Position numbers and translations under genes: made by a program | Shown here: piece by piece, positions 56,686 to 64,000 of the stretch | How positions within the stretch are numbered: the stretch's first letter is position 1 | Layout of the letters: each line of letters begins with the position of its first letter | Origin: Cubamyces lactineus | Taxonomy: Eukaryota > Basidiomycota > Agaricomycetes > Polyporales > Polyporaceae | Reading direction: 5' to 3' | Length of the DNA stretch: 64,000 nucleotides | Assembly: GCA_022376465.1 (NCBI GenBank) | Contig: JACDTU010000033.1 | Location: 62,001-126,000, forward strand | Notes under the pieces: generated by a model | What the model was told of the DNA's origin: nothing | The model's input: only the letters and a program-made list of their open reading frames with translations | The model's database searches: none

Positions 56686-58411
56686 ATGTACGCGCAACCA
56701 CAACCACGACCACCGCCCAACTTCATCCCAGACTTTGACCAGCGCCGTCCGTCCCCAGGCCCCGCCCGTGAGCCTATACCCAACGACCGCCCGGGCTCCC
56801 AGTACTCTCCTTACCCTCAGCAGCCTCCGCTCCGCCAAACCCAGTACGACGATGCGTCCTACGAGGGAGACGGCGACGACTTCTACCAGTCTCAGTCTCA
56901 GTTCGATCAGCCATATACCACCAGGTCCATTGCCACCCAGTCCGTCCGCGCCCCCTCCCCTCCACAGGGCCCCATCCTCGACCACTCCCACCTCCGCCCA
57001 GGCAACCAAGCCGCCCTCCTCTCGCATGAACGCACCCTTGAGCTCTACCGCGCAAATGCCAAGAAGACACAAGACCCTGATCTGCAGTTCGAATTCGCCG
57101 TCTTCATGATCGACGCGTCTAAGACAATGCCCATACCCACCCCAACGCCGGGCAATGTCATGGAGGTCGAGAAGGCCATCGCCAAGCGCGACGACCTCAT
57201 CCACGAAGCCACGTCTCTCCTCAAGCGGCTCGCAGACCGCGGGCACATGCCCGCCCAGTACTTCCTCGCCGACTGTTACGCCAATGGCATCGGTACGCAC
57301 AAGAACCGACAGGACTTTGATCGCGCCTTCCCTCTCTTCGTCCTTGCCGCCAAGCACGGACACCCAGACGCTGCCTATCGAGCCGGTACCTGCTGCGAGA
57401 ACGGTTGGGGCTGCCGACGTGAGTCCGCCAAGGCCGTCCAGTTCTACAAGAAGGCTGCGGCAGCGGGACACCCCGGTGCACTATATCGGCTCGGGATTGC
57501 GGAGCTGAACGGAGAGCTCGGGCTGTCAAGAAGTCCGAAGGAGGGTGTCAAGTACCTCAAGCGTTCCGCCGAGGCTGCGACAGCCGAGTTCCCCCATGCG
57601 CTGCACGAACTTGCGCTTCTGCACGAGCGCGGTATCGACAACGTGCTGTTCGTCGACTACGAGTACGCCGCCGAGCTGCTAGCGCAGGCCGCAGAGCTCG
57701 GATATGCGCCGAGCGCGTACCGATTAGGCGAGTGTTATGAGTATGGCAAGATGGGCTGTCCGCAAGACCCCGCGCTCTCAATACACTACTACGTTAGTCG
57801 CGTTCCGTCACTGTTCACATGCGCTCCTGACGTCCCGTCATTTGCTGATGATGGTTGCAGAACATCGCAGCACAGCAGGGCCACAGAGATGCATGCTTCG
57901 CGCTCACCGCGTGGTACCTCGTTGGCTCTCCCGGGGTGCTGCCTCAGTCGGACACAGAGGCTTACCTCTGGGCACGGAAAGCGGCCGAAGGAGGGCTCGT
58001 CAAAGCCATGTACGCCGTGGGCTACTTCCTCGAGGTTGGGATCGGCACGGAGCCGAACATGCCAGAGTGCGTCATTTTGCTCATCACATTCTCCTTCCCT
58101 GCGCCTCGCGCACACCCCGCTCTATTCCATCTCCTTCTCCGTGTGCATGGGAGTCGTGCTGACATTTCACACCAACCGCCTGTTCTTCCTCGGCGTCTGT
58201 CGTTGCTGGCTTTAGAGCGATCCAGTGGTACAAGCGTGCGGCGGAGCAGGGCGACAAGCGTGCTGCACAGCGGCTCAAGGGCCCGCAGAATCAGCCCATG
58301 GTTGCCCCCGGCGGGCCAGGGTCGGTCCTGCACCGGAACGAGACCGGGAGCGGGGACTCTGCGTCGGGCAAGAGCGGGAAGGACAAGGACAAGGATTGCG
58401 TCATCATGTGA
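56686..58411 (+). CDS. Skt5/Chs4-type chitin synthase activator with SEL1 repeats
   Basis: In yeast Chs4/Skt5 binds and activates chitin synthase III at the bud neck. ATG 56686 begins a Pro/Gln/Tyr-rich head (YAQPQPRPPPNFIPDFDQRR). The SEL1-like repeats start near residue 170 (ATSLLKRLADRGHMPAQYFL) and run through FPLFVLAAKHGHPDAAYRAG, AVQFYKKAAAAGHPGALYRL, YAAELLAQAAELGYAPSAYR, HYYNIAAQQGHRDACFALTA, LWARKAAEGGLVKAMYAVGY and AIQWYKRAAEQGDKRAAQRL. The C-terminus is KSGKDKDKDCVIM, a CaaX farnesylation box, with TGA at 58409-58411; yeast Chs4 is also prenylated. Two introns lie near the 3' end (57792-57860 and about 58067-58216). Several basidiomycete paralogues share this build, so the exact orthology is not settled. 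Confidence 0.92.
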
Positions 58412-60178
58412 AGCGTCCGTCGTCCGAGGCCGAAGGCGTTGGGTAAGGGGGGAAGAGGGTCGGCGCGGGAGGGCGGTCGAGGCCGAGGTTGAGGATGTTT
58501 CTATGTTTAGGTATGGTGGGCGCGTGGTGTGATAGAGGTGGTAGGTTGCATATGAGAGGTTACACATGGACAGATTTCGCAGACGACAGAGGACTGGCTC
58601 TAATGAGGATCATAGCTTTTACTGTATACGAGCTAATGTCATTGTCAGGCCCGAATACTGTACTGCGCGGAGCGTACAAGGTCTACTACGAGCAAACCAT
58701 ACGTTCGGAGGAATCGGTGGTGCGATCCGCAGTGAGTCGTTACACACATCCAGATCATCATGTATGGGGGCGTTCAGCAAACTATCTAATTATCGCGAGG
58801 ACGGTGGCTGGCCTAGCGGACCCGGAACGAGAGAGTCGCTCGGAGGTGTGAGCGTGTAGGTATAATCCAAGAATACACACTTTCGCACGGCAATACGCTT
58901 TGCCTTCTGTAACTGCGCGTGTCGCCGTCTGGTCAGCATGGCGTGTCGAGTGTTGGTCAGATGCGCAGTGTCCGTTGCAGTCGGGTAAGAGGTCGCGGGG
59001 CGAGGGGCAATGGAGGTCTTCGAATCCTAGCTCTAGTTGATTGGTTGCCATTGGCAACTTCTGTGTAACTGTTGCTTGCACCCAGTACTCGACGTCGTTG
59101 GGTTACGCGTGTTGCACCCCACGAGACGCAACAGGAGCTTCTGTCATAGGGAATCCTATGAGTTTGCCGGCTCTGGAGCTTGAGTGGCAGACTAAGGTGG
59201 GCTGCATTGTGATATAGATTAGCTAGACTCGTCCGCTCGAGATGTACTGTATCCGCACACCACCGTCGGACAACGCGCTTCCAGCGTGATCCGTTGTATC
59301 AGTGTAGAGGAGCCTTGAGAAGTTACTGCCTAGTGGCAGTGGCCATGGACACCATGATCGTCGTTCGAAAGTTCCTCTGCTTGCTCTCATTGTGCACACA
59401 TATGTTTATGAAGGACCCGGGGCGGAATGGGCAGTTGGAGTCTGGACGGGATATCTGCCGGCATCGTTTTCCTCTTCTTTAACTTACAAGAGTTTTGTAG
59501 CCGGTTTAGACAGCCCCGACGAAGGTGCGAGGATGCCGCGACGGGCTCTATCGTAGTAGAGTCGGCCTAGGTCGCGTCTTGAACGCAGTCTTACTCGCGC
59601 GGCACAAGACATATCCTTGAGCCATGTAGTACGAAATATTGAGGTGGTCTTAGTACCGCATACAACTTCTCTTAATCTGTTACATGCAGGCTAGAGGGGA
59701 TGTCTCTTGTCACATTGACGAAGCACTGCATATGTTTTATTGACCTGGATACGATGGTGTTCGGTACATGATAGTTTGTATAAACAAAATACCTCTGTGC
59801 TGAATAGTTTGATACCAAGAGGACTGTCGAAGTGAGCTAGATCATAGGAGATGTGTATGTGGACGTTGTGGTAGAAGGTCAAGAGTACGGTATACGTCAT
59901 AACTGGGCACCGATTGATGCGGACATTGGGGAAACGCCGGCAAAGCCACTAGTAAGGGTTCGTGCCACATGTGCTGCTGCGACTCAGCGCGACTTGGACA
60001 AGTCCTTCTAGCTCCCTACTTCTGCTCGCGTCTAGTATAGCCATCTACTCCGTCGTATACCCACCTCGCTCTACAGCCAGCGGTCAACGTATCAACTCAG
60101 AGTCTGAGCAATCAGTTCTACCAAGCACCCCCTTGCCTATACGCAACACCTACTGCTGCCCGACGCGTTCATGCCCTC
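58412..60178. other. Gene-poor region, 1.77 kb
   Basis: Short ORFs on both strands (for example 58489-58851 plus and 58782-59081 minus) show no motif, and the base composition is less GC-rich than in neighbouring genes. It holds the upstream region of the transporter gene. No tRNA or repeat was identified. Confidence 0.45.
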
Positions 60179-62874
60179 ATGACCGGCTTCTCAGCCATTC
60201 CCCTCGCAGAGGAGGGTGGTCATCAACAAGGCCTCCAGCTTGCAGGGGTGTCCAGGATACTTGGCCCGCGATGGGCGCAGTTGCCTGCCATAACGATTGG
60301 CCTGCTAGGCGTCCAAGTCTTCTGGTCTGTTGAGATGTCCTACGGTATGTCCTCACTTATCGTATTTCTGTGCTGCGACCCAACAATGCGAACCCACGAA
60401 AGGTACGCCCTACCTCCTCTCCCTCGGTCTCTCCAAGGCCGCGGTCGCCATAGTCTTTCTCGCTGGGCCCATTTCGGGTCTCGTTGTCCAACCCCTCATC
60501 GGTAGGTCTCCCTTAGCCGCGTGCCCCCACTCGCGATGAACGACTCTTTCCGCAGGCGTACTCGCCGACAACTCAAAATCCCGCTTTGGCCGAAGGAGAC
60601 CGTACATGGTCTTCGGCTGCATCGTCTGCACTGCAGCCATGCTCTTGCTCGGCTTTACCAGGCCGTTTGCATCCATATTCCTCCCTAATCCCTCAATCGC
60701 CGTAGGTCTCCGTTATTCGCTCCTGCTCTACCGACGGAATATGATAACATCTACTTTGGACACATCAGAACGACATCCTCACTATATGGCTTGCCATCAT
60801 AGCCCTTTTCACCATTGATTTCTCCATAAATGCTGGTGCGCGTGTATGAGTCGTATCACATACGACGCGGTGCACTCACTCTTATACGCGCCCTCAGTGC
60901 AAGCAGTAGACCGTGCGCTCATCGTCGATACCCTACCCTCCAACGACCAAGCCGACGCCAATGCGTGGGCGGCGCGAATGCTCGGCGTTGGCAGCGTCGC
61001 TGGCTACTTCATGTACGTACTGCACCGCCATTCGCTACCGCTCGGCCTAACGGCGGTCTAGAGGCAACGTTGATATGACCGCAGTATTCCCCTTCTTGGG
61101 GAGTACAGAGCTAGAGGTACTCGCCGTTGTCGGCTCCTTTCTCCTCCTGTTAACGCATGGGATCACTGCGTCTTGTACCCAAGAGAAGGTAGTCGTAGCT
61201 ACCAAGTGCGTCTCTGATGCTTTGCCCTGCATATCAGAGGGCCACATACTCAATTATTGCAGGGGATCGAAGAAGAGCTTCTCGAAGGAGTTGCGCGACA
61301 TATGGGACAATGCGCGTACTCTGCCCCCCGTTATACGCCAGATAGTACGTGCAATCCCACATTGATCTTCATATTCCACCTGTTACTCTGACACCTTTCC
61401 TAGTGCATCATTCAGTTCTTGTGAGTTGAACGTAACCACAGCTGTTGCCGAAATGCTCACTTATTGTAGCTCCTGGATCGGCTGGTTCCCAGTCCTGTTC
61501 TACACAACTGCATTCATCGGCGACCTCCATAAACGATCCTCGTCCCTACCACCGGACGACCCAGCACTAGACGCTGAAGCGACCCGTCTCGGCACTCGAG
61601 CACTATTCTACTCGTCGCTGCTCAGCCTGACGGCTAACATCGTTCTCCCGTTCTTTGCCGCCGAGTCTGCACGGAGTCGCCGGCTGCTCGAGCGCAAGCT
61701 TGTCCAGGCCCACAAAAATGCGTGGGCGAGGATGTACGAGCGGATCAAGGTCAGCCTCGCGACGCTTTGGGCAACAGGTCATTTGGTGTTCGCGGTGTGC
61801 ATGTTCGCGACGTTGTGAGTGTGCTCGTTTCCTATCCGAGGGGCGTGTGGGTAGCTGAAAGTGATGCTTCACAGCTTCTATTCGAGCGTGTGGGGTGCGA
61901 CTTTCTTCACGACGCTAACCGGGTTCGCGTGGTCTATCACGCAATGGGCGCCCTTTTCGCTCGTACGTCGCTCACGAGTATTGCCACACATTGGGTGTTT
62001 CTGACACATAGCTCACTCAGCTTGCCGAAGCGATCCTAACGGAGGACGCGCCTGAGAATGAAGACGCAGGATCGATCATGTTACATGATACCCGCACGCG
62101 ACGGCACTCGGGCGACGAGCACGAGCGGCAGTTTCTCGTCGGGGAGGACGAGGATGAAGACGAGGGCGGGGACGAAGGGCATCTTGGGCGCCCAAAGTCG
62201 CTCGAGGAAGACGTCCAGTCGTTCTCGTCGAACGCGTCGATGGACGATGTGTCTCGGCCGAGCTCGCGCCAGGCCGCGCGGGCAGGCGTGTCGAGGCTCG
62301 GGGGCCTATTGGATAACGCGGCGGCGAGGACGAGCCATCTGGACGTGCATTCGCTCGCGCTCGCGCAGGACGACGAGGCGACGTTGCGTGGTGATGACGA
62401 CGACGATGGGAAGCGGCGCCCGGGGCTCGCTGCAAAGGCAGGGATCATCATCGTAAGTCCTTCCACATCCTACGGCGTCTATCACCGAACTGAGTGAACG
62501 GATGGTTGTGCAGGGCATACATAATATCTTCATCGTCATCCCGCAGTTCGTTATGACCGGCATCGCCTCGCTCGTCTTTTTCTTCCTCGATCCCTCCAAG
62601 GCCGCCCCTGGTGCAGCGGAGGCCCCCATCCCTGCCACCGACAACGCGACGGAGCCTCTCGGGGCGGAGCTCTTTGTACGTGCAGAGGGTGCAGCGAGCG
62701 GAGGCGGGCCGAACTCGTACGCCATCATATATCGGTGAGTAGTCAGTCTTGTTGTATCAGGCTTGTATTGGGTGGACGGATCGCTGATGCGAGTTGCGTA
62801 GGCTTGGGGGACTGTCGGCCGCTGTTGCGTTCGTGTTGACGCTGCGGCTTGCGCGCGAGCTGAAGCATCATTGA
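60179..62874 (+). CDS. Sucrose/alpha-glucoside transporter (GPH/MFS type)
   Basis: A twelve-helix proton-coupled sugar carrier of the glycoside-pentoside-hexuronide type, like Sut1 of fission yeast and plant sucrose carriers. ATG 60179 gives a short cytosolic head, then TM1 (ITIGLLGVQVFWSVEMSYG) and LSLGLSKAAVAIVFLAGPIS. The loop motif GVLADNSKSRFGRRRPYMVF is family-typical. Further blocks are DILTIWLAIIALFTIDFSIN, AVDRALIVDTLPSNDQADAN, AWAARMLGVGSVAGYF and IIQFFSWIGWFPVLFYTTAF. A long acidic cytosolic loop (VGEDEDEDEGGDEGHLGRPK, DDDDDGKRRPGL) lies between the late helices. The last helices are IHNIFIVIPQFVMTGIASLV and GLSAAVAFVLTLRLARELKH, with TGA at 62872-62874. About ten short introns. 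Sugar specificity cannot be read here. Confidence 0.9.
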
Positions 62875-63110
62875 GCTGGTCAGCTTGAGCATAGGGCGAT
62901 GCCCACTCATGGCCGCGGACGTCTTTGGTTTGGTTGTGCTACCATAGTTAGTGTCTTTGTGTCTGTATTAATGATGCTTGGGCTTTGGATGATTTCGCAA
63001 GTTTTCGTTGATTGGCCGATGCGGCTCGTCTCTACTCGACGCTGAAACAGTCTATCATTATACAAGAAATCAACGAGCCTCAATCGCACGCACATCGACA
63101 TCATTGAACA

Positions 63111-64000
63111 CTATGATACATTCTTCTCTTGCTCCTCTAGCTTGCGACTCCAGAAAGGATGTTCCAGCCACTGCCCGGGGACCCTGCGTAGGACCACGTT
63201 GCGCCCCGCCGCGTTCTGGACCTGGGCGTCCCTCTCCAGTACCCAGAGCTCTGATATACCCATCCTGCGGGCGTATTCTGGTATACGGTGGTAGTTGAGA
63301 CCCACAGCGTGCGGGCCGTGGCTGTCGTCCGACAAGACAAAGCGACCACCCGCCTGCAATATGATCTACAGAGCATCATAGTCCATCAGCCCACGCAAGT
63401 CCCAGCTCTCATTCGGGCGGTAGGACCAAGGGAAGAGAGGGGAAGTAGCGCACCTCGACGACGTCCGCCCCCGGGTACGCCGCGTCCCAGCCCTTGCGGA
63501 ACGCAGCAGCGTTGAGCTCGAACGCAGCGCCGTACTCGACCGCGAACGCGACGTTGCGCCGGACGCGCGCGAGGGCGGCGGGGTAGTCCGCGAAGCGCAG
63601 CTGTGGGGTGTAGAGCCGGCAGAGGTCGAAGTGCCCGACGACCTCGGGGCGGAAACGCGTGAGGAGGGTGTGTTGCGCGTCGAGGTAGGCGCAGAGGAAT
63701 GCTTCTGTGGTTGCGTGTTCGGTGTGCTCCTCGTCGCTGTGCGGTGTTGTGGGCCGGAAGGTGGAGAGCGCTTTGAGGTAGGTGTCCCGGTCAAAGTCGA
63801 TCGGGATGCCGCGGACGTGGTGTACAGACCCGACGAGGTACTCGATGCGCGCAGGTCTGCCGTCGACGTTCGTCGACTTCAAGAGCGCATCGAGCTCGTC
63901 CATGTCCCTATCGGTGATGAACTCCGTCTCGAGCCCGACCAAAACGTTGATCTCGCCCGCATATATCTCCTTCAGCCTGTGCGCCTCGTCGAGGAACGCA
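63111..64000 (-). CDS. Histidinol phosphatase (PHP type), 5' end beyond the window
   Basis: Dephosphorylates histidinol phosphate, the second-to-last intermediate of histidine synthesis. The visible part carries PHP-family metal ligands: VGLETEFITD, YLVGSVHHVRGIPIDFDRDT, FRPEVVGHFDLCRLYTPQ, FELNAAAFRKGWDAAYPG and, after a 60-70 nt intron, FVLSDDSHGPHAVGLNYHRI. It ends WLEHPFWSRKLEEQEKNVS with TGA at 63113-63111. This is the HIS2 type used by fungi. The N-terminal part with the first HSHT-like ligands lies past position 64000. The preceding exon reads through the window edge without a break (EAHRLKEIYAGEINV). Confidence 0.92.

Noticed and set aside
58981..59060. A possible tRNA around a TTCGAATCC sequence near 59020.
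   Set aside because: The flanking bases do not form a T-stem, and no acceptor stem or anticodon arm pairs upstream.
26039..62874. A secondary-metabolite or lignin-degradation gene cluster.
   Set aside because: Apart from the dienelactone hydrolases no polyketide, peptide synthetase, terpene, P450 or peroxidase genes are present; neighbours are housekeeping genes.
1..64000. CRISPR arrays, rRNA operons, bacterial-type operons or intact transposons.
   Set aside because: No regular spacer repeats, rRNA sequence, transposase, reverse transcriptase or terminal repeats were seen; introns and gene families are fungal.

Overview
This is 64 kb of nuclear DNA from a filamentous basidiomycete, most likely an agaricomycete mushroom or polypore. 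That assignment is an inference. It rests on GC-rich coding sequence, genes broken by many short (about 50-60 nt) GT-AG introns, close gene packing on both strands, and fungal families such as DUF6534 membrane proteins, an MHYT hybrid histidine kinase, Skt5/Chs4 and Atg101. All coordinates span first to last coding base, introns included, because no RNA evidence is available. I found no CRISPR array, rRNA gene, convincing tRNA gene or intact transposon.

Layout. 0-5 kb: 3' part of an ISWI chromatin remodeller, convergent with an F-box/leucine-rich protein. 7.4-10.3 kb: cohesin loader Scc4/Mau2, behind a promoter with a striking GTGAC array. 10.7-12.9 kb and 22.3-24.6 kb: two DUF6534 seven-helix membrane protein genes with unusually small exons. 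Between them lie chaperonin subunit CCT3, an unrecognised coiled-coil protein and autophagy factor Atg101. 26-35.3 kb: three dienelactone-hydrolase paralogues, one inverted and two in tandem, enclosing a divergent pair, epsin (endocytosis) and Hus1 (9-1-1 DNA-damage clamp). 35.6-37.6 kb: cofactor-independent phosphoglycerate mutase. 39-40.7 kb: a tetraspanin-like protein. 41.9-45.9 kb: an MHYT-domain hybrid histidine kinase. 46.5-50.3 kb: tRNA dihydrouridine synthase Dus1 and ubiquilin Dsk2. 51-53.3 kb: an unrecognised protein with a C2-like region and membrane helices. 53.9-56.2 kb: a second F-box protein. 56.7-58.4 kb: a Skt5/Chs4-type chitin synthase regulator ending in a prenylation box. 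60.2-62.9 kb: a sucrose/alpha-glucoside transporter. 63.1 kb to the end: histidinol phosphatase, cut by the window.

Most genes are unrelated housekeeping genes in an ordinary eukaryotic arrangement, not one pathway. The accessory-looking parts are the dienelactone-hydrolase group, the DUF6534 pair and two family-orphan genes. Two cell-cycle or genome-stability genes, SCC4 and HUS1, share a GTGACGTG promoter motif. No clearly new multi-gene system is visible; the best leads are the promoter motifs, the mini-exon architecture and the two unrecognised proteins.
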